Positions 35,901-46,690 of a stretch of DNA of 54,795 nt are shown here, piece by piece. Source of the DNA: Phallusia fumigata (Eukaryota > Chordata > Ascidiacea > Phlebobranchia > Ascidiidae). The notes below the pieces were generated by a model. It ran no database searches, had not been told where the DNA came from, and worked only from the letters and a program-made list of their open reading frames with translations. The stretch is taken from positions 1-54,795 of the forward strand of contig QXVZ01022019.1 of assembly GCA_008931825.1 (NCBI GenBank). Reading direction: 5' to 3'. The translations under genes and the position numbers were made by a program. Numbering within the stretch: position 1 is the stretch's first letter; each line of letters begins with the position of its first letter.

Positions 35901-37439
35901 GTAAACTCGCCCTGTTAAGCTTGGCAGCCAAGGCAAGCATGCGCCGCCTTTTGAAGCAAATACCGGCACTTCTGCCTTTTTCATTTCATTCATCAACATT
36001 TTAAGGAGAAAGCAAACCGCAACAGACCAACTAACGCCTCTAATGTAACGGGTTTCATTGTTATTAGTTAGACCAACAGGCGAAAACTTAAAGATTGGCA
36101 AAATCTGGCGGTTAATGCAGCTTCTATATTCGTAGATTTGGCAAACAGCGTCACCTAAAAAGGAGTTCGGTGTTATTGGCTGATGAAACAAGCGGACAGA
36201 TCCTCGTGACTTACAGGACATGAAAAAGTGGGGCATGCCCAAAAACGTCATACACTCCACGCATTGCAACATGACTAGCAATGCAAAAACAACATTTCCT
36301 GCCATTCTCCATTCTTGGTTAACTTAGTTTATAGGTTCATTTTTCAACCTCAGTTATAAGCATCACACTTACACAAACAATTGATTTACAACTCCCCATT
36401 GCAAATATAATATTAAACAATTGACTGTTTCCAGAAAGTTCAAGTTAATGATTACATACAATTGTTACAGAATGATAATAGGTATGTTTTGTATGTTGTT
36501 AAGTTTAATTTTTTTTTNTTACACAATCGCTGGACTTTGGTACTCGCCCTGATCTCCTGGTTGTATCTCTCCGTTATGGTAAACTCGCCCTGTTAAGCTT
36601 GGCAGCCAAGGCAAGCATGCGCCGCCTTTTGAAGCAAATACCGGCACTTCTGCCTTTTTCATTTCATTCATCAACATTTTAAGGAGAAAGCAAACCGCAA
36701 CAGACCAACTAACGCCTCTAATGTAACGGGTTTCATTGTTATTAGTTAGACCAACAAGCGAAAACATAAAGATCGGCAAAATCTGGCGGTTAATGCAGCT
36801 TATATATTCGTAGATTTGGCAAACAGCGTCACCAAAAAAGGAGTTCGGTGTTATTGGCTGATGAAACAAGCGGACAGATCCTCGTGACTTACAGGACATG
36901 TAAAAGTGGGGCATGCCCAAAAACGTCATACACTCCACGCATCGCAACATGACTAGCAATGCAAAAACAACATTTCCTGCCATTCTCCATTCTTGGTTAA
37001 CTTAGTTTATAGGTTCATTTTTCAACCTCAGTTATAAGCATCACACTTACACAAACAATTGATTTACAACTCCCCATTGCAAATATAATATTAAACAATT
37101 GACTGTTTCCAGAAAGTTCAAGTTAATGATTACATACAATTGTTACAGAATGATAATAGGTATGTTTTGTATGTTGTTAAGTTTAATTTTTTTTATGTTA
37201 AGTTTAATTTTTTCAGGTGCATAAATGGAAATGATTTCCGAAAAGCTTATCTTGTCAAAATGATGAGACCTTATAGAAACAGTTAACAATACAATTCATC
37301 ATTTGGATTTACTTAAAGCTCTTGACAAATTGGGACCACAAATAAACAACTTTCCACACTGCTATCAACATGCATTTAAATAATGGTTTATATTTACCGA
37401 TTCATGATCCCCCATGTCCGCTTGTTTGGATGATGCCAT
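26949..37439 (-). CDS. PAPSS: Bifunctional PAPS synthase (APS kinase + ATP sulfurylase)
   Basis: Makes 3'-phosphoadenosine-5'-phosphosulfate, the sulfate donor for all sulfotransferases, from sulfate and ATP in two steps. Fifteen coding exons on the minus strand: 37439-37398, 34206-34095, 33791-33676, 33580-33461, 33177-33039 (or 32824-32686), 32251-32133, 31663-31550, 31179-31000, 30425-30288, 29481-29393, 28964-28792, 28284-28142, 27936-27811, 27703-27567, 27057-26949. They join in phase throughout to 618 residues (vertebrate forms about 614-624). The kinase half carries the P-loop GLSGAGKT (52-59), [10 protein letters not shown] and the [11 protein letters not shown] segment; the sulfurylase half carries [10 protein letters not shown] (412-421) and [10 protein letters not shown] (514-523). 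The start is the ATG of [10 protein letters not shown]; first exon and first intron (3.2 kb) are less certain than the rest. Intron 10 is GC-AG. No signal peptide; acts in cytosol or nucleus. Identification is certain. Confidence 0.95.
27057..27434 (-). repeat. Assembly duplication of the last PAPS synthase exon around N 27211
   Basis: 26989-27210 recurs at 27212-27434. The second copy holds only the 5' part of the terminal exon (to about 27280) and is cut by the N. Collapse before annotating. Confidence 0.85.
29393..29481 (-). CDS. PAPSS: PAPS synthase exon 10, ended by a GC donor
   Basis: The exon must stop after AAATACAG (29393) to keep the frame with exon 11 (GTTGACGCC, from 28964): the joined codons read K-Y-R-L-T-P as in the family. 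The two bases after it are GC (gcgagt), not GT. The only nearby GT (at 29414) would shift phase and drop the conserved DGLDKY. Confidence 0.8.
32686..32824 (-). CDS. PAPSS: PAPS synthase alternative exon 5b (APS kinase domain)
   Basis: 139 nt, entered in phase 0 and left in phase 1, exactly as exon 5a 215 bp upstream. It encodes DRDSARTAH...FLEIYVDTP...[12 protein letters not shown], 31 of 46 residues equal to exon 5a. Acceptor (gcgcag) and donor (gtagct) are intact. Including both exons would break the frame, so the pair must be mutually exclusive. Confidence 0.85.
33039..33177 (-). CDS. PAPSS: PAPS synthase alternative exon 5a (APS kinase domain)
   Basis: 139 nt, phase 0 to phase 1, encoding DRLSARRVH...FVEVFVDTP...[12 protein letters not shown]. 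Acceptor cag at 33180-33178, donor gtaagg. Of the two it is slightly nearer the vertebrate pattern (EVFVD, VCE). It joins cleanly to exon 4 (SFISPYRK) and exon 6 ([10 protein letters not shown]). Confidence 0.9.
33865..34051. mobile_element. hAT-like MITE with perfect 8-bp target-site duplication
   Basis: 187 bp. Left end CAGTGATTCTCAAA, right end reverse-complements to CAGTGTTTCTCAAA (13 of 14). Flanks 33857-33864 and 34052-34059 are both ccataggg. It lies in a PAPS synthase intron between exons 2 and 3. No transposase frame. Confidence 0.88.
35285..35312. repeat. Short tandem repeat, 10-bp unit
   Basis: tagtaaagtg about three times inside PAPS synthase intron 1. Confidence 0.8.
35839..37196. 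repeat. Assembly duplication around N 36518 in PAPS synthase intron 1
   Basis: About 680 bp ending at the N recurs right after it (36519 onward). All substitutions seen fall in roughly 36069-36261; the rest is identical. The nested frame at 36519-36983 is the second copy of 35841-36305. Confidence 0.85.
35841..36305 (-). CDS. Doubtful single-exon ORF for a small secreted-type protein, nested in PAPS synthase intron 1
   Basis: 154 codons, beginning with a hydrophobic stretch ([13 protein letters not shown]) that could be a signal peptide, then Cys-containing sequence without a family I know. Same strand as the host gene. Between the two allelic copies there are seven base differences in the frame, six changing the amino acid and one silent, and none in the second half. 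That is not the pattern of a constrained protein, so the frame may be chance. Confidence 0.3.
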   Translation of the reverse strand: MAGNVVFALLVMLQCVECMTFLGMPHFFMSCKSRGSVRLFHQPITPNSFLGDAVCQIYEYRSCINRQILPIFKFSPVGLTNNNETRYIRGVSWSVAVCFLLKMLMNEMKKAEVPVFASKGGACLPWLPSLTGRVYHNGEIQPGDQGEYQSPAIV

Positions 37440-38800
37440 CTTCTGCCAGAAAATCACACAGTAAAAATATAAAAACTGTTTCTACATTTACAGTGCACCT
37501 GTAAAAAACGCAGTCAACAGTTTTTGGTAATATTGTGTAGACATTACAAAGAATTGTTCATGATAAAAATTCGATTAACCACAGGAGTGTAGTTTAGAAT
37601 ATTTTATCGGAAACACTTGGTTCGCCTTCTTTGGAATCACAGCTAACTGCTCTAATACAAATAAAGTGGAATTTAGGGTTATGTACAATTTAAACACTTT
37701 TTGTGGTTAAACACTAATTTCCGTACACATAGTATGTTGGTAAAACAACAAAAATATGTTGTTCCAACAATAAGCTAAGATTATCTTCCAATAATTGAAT
37801 AAATTTATTGTTACTAACTAAAATGACTTAAACATTTGCAATTTTTTAAATGATTTAAAGCCAATTTTAGCACACATGCAATGTGACACTTTTTCTCCAT
37901 GCTTTTAACAACTGATACTTGTTGAACCAAATCTGCCAATTTTATTCCTTTTAATAAGCTGGGCAAAAAGTTTTACCAGTGAATACCAGTCAAATGGTAA
38001 TTTGTCCTTATTTAACAAATTTGTATATCTTGTAGCAAGTCGCTTTACAAACACGAAACACAGCCCAACAATAAAAGTAGTGGAGTTATGATGTATAACT
38101 TTTGTATTTATTTATCGGCCTTAAGTTTTACAAAAATAGAACGAAGCAAGCGGTGGCGGCGCTTGGGACAAAAAATGCTCAGTCAAGCGTTACTAGTTAA
38201 TGAGTGACATGCGCATTGGTGCGTGGCAAAACGTGGAACTTTGAAAAGTCTGTTGGATCATGGCAATCTTATAATTATAACATTGGACTCGTACGTTTGG
38301 AAATATTCATTCTGTTGGAATATTACAACATGCACCCATTATGCATGTTGAATACATTTAGTCAAGGCATTTTCAATGTTATTGAGACCATTTGTTTTCG
38401 GTTTTCTTCAGCCGCACATAGCAGTTTCTGTATTTGCCATGCAAAATGTGTCGTCTTTGCAAGCGACATCATGCGACCAATTATTGGACAATATTGTTTT
38501 ATCAAAGCATTGAAGTTAGGGACATACAAAGCGTTAAAGCTTAGATGGTATGTGCCTCTAGGTGACCACTTAAACCCCTCCCATGAACAATGAATTAGCG
38601 ACATTTTTCGTCATTGGCACAATATCTATCGACCAATCAACAGTTGTATAGGGTTATTTCCCACCTCGGATTTACAGCGACTCTCAAAGTTGTGCGCAAC
38701 ATGTATGCATAAGCCAAAACCGTAGACAATAAGTTTCCCTCAGTGAGCTTTTTCACATATGTCATGCATTTCCGCTTTGCAACTGCGGTTCAACGACCGT
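37440..38800. other. Upstream of PAPS synthase, probable promoter side
   Basis: AT-rich, no supported gene. The open frame at 38204-38593 lacks motifs. Confidence 0.4.
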
Positions 38801-38809
38801 ATGCCAGGA

Positions 38810-39720
38810 TTCGAAGATTCGTACGGGACGATTTCCTGCAATAGTTTAAGGTTTACGATTACTTGCCAATTTCCCTTATTTGTTAACAGGCAATGACGTC
38901 AATGTTAGGCGTTTTGCAATCTTATCAATAAAGTCACTATTACATCAGCAGTTAAAAGTGCTTGCAAATTTGCAAGCCATTTGTGACAAACAAAAAATTA
39001 TTGTGCCTTGCTCAAAAAACAGTGCAGACTTCAGCTAACGGAGAAACCCACACTCAAATACACGTTTTGCTCTGTCATTTACTTGAGCACTTACGTGAAA
39101 CCACTATCATGACGTTGCAAATTGGAGTCAAGTTTGATTTCGTTAACTGCCCTGAATGTGTTTGTCGACGACGACATTTTCGTCAGATGAAACAGCACAA
39201 TATGAATGGACCCACCCACTCAGGAGTGGTACTTGCATGTATGAGCAAACACAAATTCGCGCAGTCACTGCAATGAACTTATCCATGTTTATGCGCATGT
39301 CACAATAGGTAAGATAAGTATATATAGATAGCGTTGTAACGGAATATGGCTAATTTAACATAGTTTTTAAGAGGAAAAATGAATTCAATTTGCACAACGA
39401 ATAAATAGACTAAGTGGTTTGAACGTGTAAAAAATACGTTCAAGATACGTTCATTTTTCTAAAAACAAAGGTACGAAAATGTTTCTATTTCACAGCACAG
39501 ACCTCGGGGAACTACCGTTGAGCGGTACGTGCACTGTTCCTATCGTGCGCACAACCACGTTAATTAAGTAGTGGTGCTACCAGAAAAGGGGGTCCAGCAG
39601 ATAGCTGTCTCATTGTTACACTGCAAGGGCATGCAGAATACATGCAGCAAATTAAAAGGTTGTCGAATTGCAGGTTAAAGCCTTATGCCTGTTTCCTGTC
39701 CCTTTTCTTGATTATTTTTT
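38810..39720 (-). pseudogene. Decayed partial copy of the PAPS synthase exon 5-7 region
   Basis: Runs parallel to 31640-33060 with many substitutions and a missing block. Matching landmarks: cgattcgtacggga... (exon 7 start), tgctctgtcattta, cgtcagatgaa, cccactcagga, gcgcagtcactg, then gagcggtacgtgcactg (exon 5b part, 39519-39535) and gaaagcctta-like end of exon 5a near 39672-39710. Exon 6 is absent. The remaining exon pieces have lost their frame. It lies upstream of the gene in the same orientation. Confidence 0.7.
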
Positions 39721-40064
39721 CTTTAGCCCACTACAGCATTTTATTTTTTATGTTTGTCACCGAGGTGTTTGCCACGGCCTGACAACACCTTAGCTTTATG
39801 TCGGGTAGATCACGAGACCGAAAGTGATTTAACTTGGCTCGGGTTTCAACAACAGTTTAACGATCAACTACGGGTCTTCAACAAGCAGTTTTAAAATAAG
39901 TGGCCATTTAACAATCAAATACATTTAAGTTGTACTTTCAATAGAGTAATATTGATATTAGATATTCAATGACATCTAAGTGTTCCAATAAGTTGGACCA
40001 AAACGAAACATTTTAAAACAAAAACAATAATAATTCAGACTTCTATGAGTTTATTGCGTCAGTA

Positions 40065-40181
40065 GTCACGTGACTTTGTACCTGCCGCGCGCGCTGTTTT
40101 AACCAAAGCAAAGCTGTGCTTCACGAAAAGTTCTCTGGTTCTTGCGGCTGAGACGTAAAGACTGTCGCATGTTTAACACAA
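40065..40181 (+). promoter_or_regulatory. Palindromic E-box and likely first noncoding exon
   Basis: GTCACGTGAC (40065-40074), the USF/TFE-type E-box, stands before a GC-rich stretch and an exon-like end acacaag followed by gtgagc (donor at 40182). The last 50 bases resemble 51691-51741. Transcription is inferred. Confidence 0.35.
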
Positions 40182-41165
40182 GGTGAGCGAAAATAGAAAT
40201 GAAGTTGCAAAATGTGGTGTGGTTTTATGCATAGACACAGAATGCAAATATAAGAAACGTTTTTTATTTAACTGTTTTGTGAACTTTTAGAATTTATTGG
40301 AAAAAAACTGCAATAGCGCACTACACTTAATCCTAAGTTAACACTTGTTTAATTCCGAAACAGGGATCTTTAGGTGTTTGTTCTGCAAGTATTTGTGTTA
40401 TCAGTCACAAAAATTGCAAATGGTATTTGTCAAAACTTAGCCGTGATGAGCCATGACGATTAGGAATTGCGCAAAACACAAAACATACCAATAGCAGTAA
40501 AGTTAGGTTGTGCTTTTACCGTTGTCATTTAAAAGCGTTGTACAGTCGTTACTTGTCGAACAATGCAAAACGCTGTGTAGTCGAGTTGTACAGTTGTTCT
40601 GTGACGCAACAGAGCTCCGTTGATTAGACTTCGAAGTCCACGCACATTTTTGGTAATCCGCTCTTGGTTCTGATTGGTCGACTCAGAGATAATTGCTAAA
40701 GCTTGATGTGGTGGTGTTTGTTTCAGATCGAAGCTATCGTAAAGGATGGACTAAGTAAAGTAAAGTTGATGACCGTTTTTTAAATGTGAAAATGTGAGAC
40801 TGTTTTTTACCTGTTGCTGCATCATTTAAAATGTGGTAAGTTGTATTGAGCTTAAAAAGTTGTGTTTGTTTGGCATGATGATATTTATACAGTAAGATGG
40901 CAGTAAGCCACCTTGTATAATTGTGTGGAATTTTGAACTCCTAATTCTGAAAGATTTGTCAAATTTTTATATGCTGTGGTATAAGTGGTAAATTGCATGT
41001 AATTTAACACAAATTAATAAAAAAATGTTCTCAAATAAAAATTAAAATGTGATGTCAACAAACCAATATTTTATGAATCGTTCTGCGGCCTTCAGAGTAA
41101 CTAATACATAACCATCTAGCTGTGCAAAAATTGATTTTATTTAACTGAGCTTAACGCATTGCAGC

Positions 41166-43082
41166 TGATTAGAGCAACACTGCTAAACCATATCGAGCCT
41201 TCAGCTTTACCCAGAGATGACGAACAGCAATGAAGACCAACAAAGGTGAGATTGTATGTGTTTTATATTATGATGTACGGTAGTTTAACCAGCATGCGAT
41301 AATGAAACGCCTAGCGCGACATCACCGAAATCTTTAATGCTATCAAAAGCAGTTTTTTATGGGTTGTACTTGTAACCATATTTTGACTTTAAATGCATGG
41401 ATAAACGTGACCTTGTAGGTTGTAACTACGTTTTGTTGTGGCATTAAGCTCTCGCTAATATAGCAGTTGGTGTATTTTTTAGTTGAAACTTGCTTTATTA
41501 CATAGTCGGTTTGTGGTACCGTGTTGTTGTATTAAAAAGATTTTACACTTAGTGCCACTAGCTTGTAACGATTTTTGGTAGCTGTACAAACCACGATAAA
41601 CCGTTGCCCGCATTGTTGTCTACAAGAACAGTTGCGCAACACTTCAAAAACAGGAGTGGAGTGCGCGAGAATGTGGCGCAACATTCAAATTCCCCATTTT
41701 GTTCGCGTAGGTTGCAACGAGCGCAGATTCTAATTGCTCGAATACGCACGTGGATTGTCAACTTGTCGCGTGCCTCAGTTGTCAATCAAACCAATTGCTC
41801 CGCTTTGTCGTCTTCCACGTGCTAGACAGATGCGCCTCTGGTGGCTGGGTGTCCAGACAAAGGTAATGTCACGAAATGCCTTTAATAATTCGACAGTTGT
41901 TAAATAACTTACTGTGTGCATGTTTGTTGGCGACTGAAACTGGAAAGTTTGCCAACTCCATTCTAGGGCTTTTTTTCCAGCAAGTTTTTGCTCATTGACA
42001 CGTCTATACGGTGCTCGTGTGAAGGAATACCTTTAAGGTCAGGGTTGTCCTGATGTCGACAGATGGCCTTGTCTGCATCACAACGGATTTTGGCGAAATT
42101 GCGTTTTACCCTCTCGCCATCTTGGCCAATTCTCTGGTTGGCGTTGCGCACGAGGATTACACGTTGGATTCGGCTGCCGTTCATTGTAACGCAACGCGTT
42201 TTTTTCTCATTTATATTTTGAACGCCAGTCAATTGGTCAAGACAGACCAGCAATAACTGTTAAAAGAGAAATACTATATGTATTGTTAGTTGATGCAGAC
42301 AGTTTTTGCAGCATGTTTCAGAGTCTCATACCATTTATTGTTTTAAGATTTCAGCCAGCGCAGCGCAGCCAGAGTCATTTGGTTATGCTAGTCAAAGTAT
42401 ATTACAGTTTTTTATGCTGGGTTGTCAGAAACGCAGTAAGAATATTTTTGGAATATTAAGGAGGTCTTTAGGTAGTGNATGGAGGTATAAAAAAGTTTTG
42501 AAAAACGCCGTTTGTCTAGCAGACTTTTGTCATCAGACATAAACATAAAAAACGCTATCGAAAAGTTAAGATGTCTTGATTGTTTTATACTTATAGTCTT
42601 GGTTGGCTAATTGAGCAATGCCACACAAAACACATGGGGCACAAAAAAATGAGCGTAAGTAAAAATTAATAAACCTGCTTATTACCCGTATATTAAAATT
42701 TGAAACTTTTTTGTTGTATGCTTGGTAAAGTTCAACCTCGTCTAACTCAAGGTAGCCGCTGCACAATTGAGAATACTACGGACAATAATGTCGCCAACGG
42801 CTTTGTTGTCGAAATGCAAGGTTTATTATTTAAAGATGTTGTAACAGAAGCGTCTTGACTGATTTTAGGGCTATTAAAACATACATTCCTGCATAATAAA
42901 CAAGGACCCTAGCCAGTTCTTGGACTGTTACCAGCCTATTAGTCGTAACATTCTGGACAAGTTGTCGCTGACGTTTTATAACTAACCTAACCAATGGTTT
43001 ATTTCTGTTTCAGATTCTTCACCTCCTAGTCACCGCCTTCGGCAATTCATCACACACAACTTCAAAATTACGCTGTTAGTTA
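41166..43082 (+). other. Possible short-ORF transcript, three candidate exons
   Basis: Candidates: about 41166-41245 (gcattgcag before, gtgaga after), 41824-41861 (ctag before, gtaatg after), and from 43014 (tgtttcag before). Spliced, an ATG at 41217 opens 43 codons (MTNSNEDQQ... to a stop at 43080) with a hydrophobic middle. In-frame passage through two junctions may be chance; no family known. Confidence 0.2.
41963..42253. other. GC-richer island with open frames on both strands
   Basis: 96 codons open on - and 67 on + (42053-42256). The base composition is closer to exons than the surroundings, but no motif or splice-site pair tells which strand, if either, is coding. Confidence 0.2.
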
Positions 43083-44465
43083 CATATAAGAGACGGCTGC
43101 ATTTGTAGTCAACAATGAATGCGAAATTTCCATCTAGGCCATAGCTCTTATATTACCTTGCGTTGCGGCCTCCATTCGCCATTGTATGGTCCAGCGAAGG
43201 GGAGGCCCGATTATTTTTGTTTTTTTGGTGCTGCAAAATAGGTTGTGCTTGGTGTATATACTTGTAGCACCGACAACTAGGGGTAGAGTAGACAGTACAT
43301 GGGACATGTTGGGATTCGCGCGTCACACTCACCCGACGATATTGCTCTTTTAGATAGGGTGGCGCGTTGCTAAATGGCTTTAGCTGTAAACATAGGGCTA
43401 GAAACACGTCCCGTCACCCACCCTGACCCCCAAGGGGTTAAAATTCCACCGGAGTTGGGTACCGGTGCAGGCGTTCCTAGTAAACCCCAAGAGCCGTCGG
43501 ACGAATGAGCTGGTTGGTGATTGGACAGGAACGATTCGCGAGCACGCCGGCTAAAAATACCGTAAATGTGTTAAATTACGCCATTCCCCGCTATTAAATT
43601 GTCTGAACTTGGGAGGGTCCGTCTTTGATGATTTTGGGTCTGGCAGTGTCTGCATGTTGGTCTGTTGTGCGCATTTTTACGTGGCTTTCCTTTGGCACTG
43701 TCATCCCTTTTTATTATAGCTTAAGCGAACTGCAACTCCGGGATTTGTTGTTTGTTGTTGCACTGCTCCGTCAGTGCCGTGCAGCTGCATCGGCTGAACA
43801 ATCCAGTAACAGTTTATTCTTCAATAGGAAGACCCTGGACTGTGGCTGGGTTGCGATGTTATGCAGATGCACACAACCTTCTTTGTTGTCCTGAGTCGTT
43901 TGGAATTGGCCAAACCCTCAGTTTGTTTTGCAGGCATTACACACTTTACAGGTCTAATCCAATTTTTACAGATTTTTCAGATGTTACTTGTATTTATTTA
44001 ACCACTAACCTTGTTTAAATCATTGCCTTTGTGTCTGACTAAACTAACATATTACTTCTCGAATTTCGCATTTATTGTTGACTCGGACCCGATAAGCCTT
44101 CAAAAGCATTGTTTGTTTCATAACTTTCCTTTTGGAGTGTTTCGACGGCCAGGCGCGGCATTCTCACCTTTTACTTTATAGGCTAAAATTTTGTGAGGTG
44201 AGTCAGTCAGTCAGGCAAGGCAGCAGTTTGTTTTTTATTGTTTTCCGTGTTATGTTTGTGACGGTATACGGGCGCGCAGGACGATGGCGGTCCACTGGTA
44301 TGTTTGTGTGGTTATGTGTGTGCTAACTATACAAAGTGAGGTGCAAAATGCACTGAAGCAGACGAACCACCAATCGTCAACCAGATGAACGAGGAACATC
44401 TTATTTAATGAAAACACAATTGGTAAAGATTCGAACGAATGACCTGTGCCGTAAACGTTTGCAAA

Positions 44466-44770
44466 CCGTTGGTGGCAATATTGGAGTTTATCGTTGACCA
44501 CAACTAACCGTTGGTGGCAATATTGGAGTTTATCGTTGACCACAACTAACCGTTGGTGGCAATATTGGAGTTTATCGTTGACCACAACTAACCGTTGGTG
44601 GCAATATTGGAGTTTATCGTTGACCACAACTAACCTTTGGTGGCAACATTGGGTATATCATTGACCACAACCAGCATTTTTGGCAACTCTAGGTTTATCG
44701 TTGCCAACAACTAACCCTTTGTGGCAACTCTGGGTTTATCGTTGACCTCAATTACTTTTGGGTGGCAACT
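44466..44770. repeat. 42-bp minisatellite
   Basis: Four near-perfect 42-bp units (ccgttggtggcaatattgga... from 44466, 44508, 44550, 44592) followed by about three degenerate ones to 44770. Since 42 is a multiple of 3, the minus frame stays open and yields a 14-residue repeat, which I do not regard as a gene. Confidence 0.92.
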
Positions 44771-44829
44771 ATTTTATTTATTTTTACTATTTACGTAAAC
44801 TTTATTACATTTTTGTTTCAGAAGTTTCT

Positions 44830-44935
44830 ACCAAAAGTAGTTTTATACACTACTTGAATTTAGAGCCACCAAAAAGTAGTTGAATATACTACTTGCATTT
44901 TGAACCAAAAAGTAGTTTAATATACTGCTTAAGTT
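44830..44935. repeat. Three small palindromic repeats
   Basis: Three units of about 38 bp, each with agtagt-tt.ata.-actact (near 44837, 44875, 44911), so each can fold into a short hairpin. They directly follow the minisatellite. Confidence 0.6.
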
Positions 44936-45685
44936 ATTTTATTACCATGTTGTAAATTCTTTAAGAATTCTTTGTAGAACTGTAGTGAATTAAAGTTTTT
45001 CTAGTTACCCGTTGCGATAAATCCTTCGAGTTAATGTTAACTTGGCATTGTTAAAGTTGTGGTGTTGTGTGTGTTTATATACTAAACTCGCGTCGGCAGG
45101 ACCAGCTTAGAAAAACTGTAATCTGCTTCGTAGTAATTGCAGGTAGACAGTTTAGTTCGGGGCCGCCATTGTCAGGACTGTCAGACCCATATTATCAGTC
45201 AGTAACAAGTTACGTGGAACCCAAGAAATTTTAAAACCGGAGTTGGACATTGAAGCATTGTTTTTAAATGCATGATATACTAAACTATTTTTTTCTTGTA
45301 GATTTTTGGATGAAGAGGATGTGAAAGAATGCGGAATTGGTTGTTTATTCTTGCACAACTAACGCATGTCTTTTTTGAAACGACGCACAAAGAACATTCT
45401 TGGATGGGATTTCGCATTTCCAACACTGGCGCCTGTCGAAAATCACTTCGATTGCCTGAACCAACCTGCTTTTTGTTTTGCAGATACCCACCAAAATGCA
45501 GTTGGACATAACGATGAATAAATGAACTTTAAAAAAAAACTAAATAAACAAACAAAGATACATCTCATGGAACAGTTAGCGTTAAGTGCACAGGTATGAT
45601 CTTTACTTCCAATTGCAGAGATTTCTCTCCACAATAGAACAGTGTATCTTTCTCGTCTCCATAGTGGAACTGCGCCAGACCCGAG

Positions 45686-45717
45686 GGTCTCTCCACTGCT
45701 TTATATGAGAGACCCAC
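45686..45717. other. Perfect 9-bp inverted repeat (hairpin)
   Basis: gggtctctc and gagagaccc separated by 13 bases. No run of T follows. Downstream the sequence acgtggtgcagtgg resembles a tRNA-type A box, so it may belong to a repeat element. Confidence 0.55.
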
Positions 45718-46599
45718 GGCGTGAGTTGGCACCTCGACGTGGTGCAGTGGCCGAATTTAAAACTAAAACCAACAAGCAGAACCTGGAAAATTTATCAACT
45801 ATCAACTAACTTTTTTTTTGGAAAGTGGTCATGCAGTGAAAAAATGTTCGTAGAAGCGTACTTGGTGAAACTTGATGTGCACACTTTGCAATGCAATAAT
45901 ACCAACACCAGTATTACCAAGATGCCCGGAGTGTCAATAGTGCGGAGCACACAATTTTAATCTTTAATGGGGCGTAGTTTAAGACGGAGCTTTCCAAACC
46001 AGGCATCACCCAACGATTTCTGTGGGTCGTGAGTTTTCCAATTTCTCCATGTCGTAATCGCCTTCTTTCGAGCGATTTCCCTTTGATCGTAATCGCCTCT
46101 TTTTCAGCATTTGACTTGGTACAGCTTGCCATCAATCAGTTCGATCATCACAGATGCTGCCATGCTCAGAATGAAAGGTTTGTCGTGCATGGTTTATTTT
46201 ATTTTTTATGTAACTTTCTGTTATTCGGTTTGCACTGTGTTGGCTCACTATGTTTTTTTAATTGTTTTTTTTGCATTTTATTGTAATGTATGAATCTGAT
46301 TAATCATTTGAAAACGGAATTTTTGAAAAGGTGATTAAAGAGATAACGTGGCAATTTTAGGCAGATAACCGGTTAGCTTAGTGTTTTAGTATTCCTTTGC
46401 ATTGCGCTCAATTTGGTTCGTCTAATAAGGGGCAAAGGATGCTGTGTGTGATGTTTCGCTCTCTCGTTTCTCGCCATTTTTTCCTTTTGCGCTGCCCATG
46501 GCATGTCGTTGCTTTCGACAGGTCGTCAGCCAGTGTATTGGGCGTCTGGCGTTCACCCACATCACTGGAAGACAGGGGATAAGGCTGCAGCAGCGACCG

Positions 46600-46685
46600 C
46601 CTTTTGGAGGCGTTCGGCTGGCTGGAAGGCAAGGAGGCGTTCGGCTGGCTGGAAAGGCAAGGAAGGAGGCGTTCGGCTGGCTATT
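46600..46685. repeat. Tandem repeat ggaggcgttcggctggct, about three units
   Basis: Units of 27-32 bp (ggaggcgttcggctggctgg with aaggcaagg spacers). A related, looser pair occurs at 47521-47590. Confidence 0.75.
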
Positions 46686-46690
46686 GTAGC

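Noticed and set aside
36519..36983. A second gene copy of the 154-residue nested frame
   Set aside because: It is the other allele placed after a single N, with identical flanks.
38962..39276. 104-residue plus-strand frame
   Set aside because: It lies inside the decayed intron copy of the PAPS synthase region and has no relation to a protein.
44250..44627. 125-residue minus-strand protein with 14-residue repeats
   Set aside because: It is the translation of the 42-bp minisatellite; the rest of the frame has no motif.
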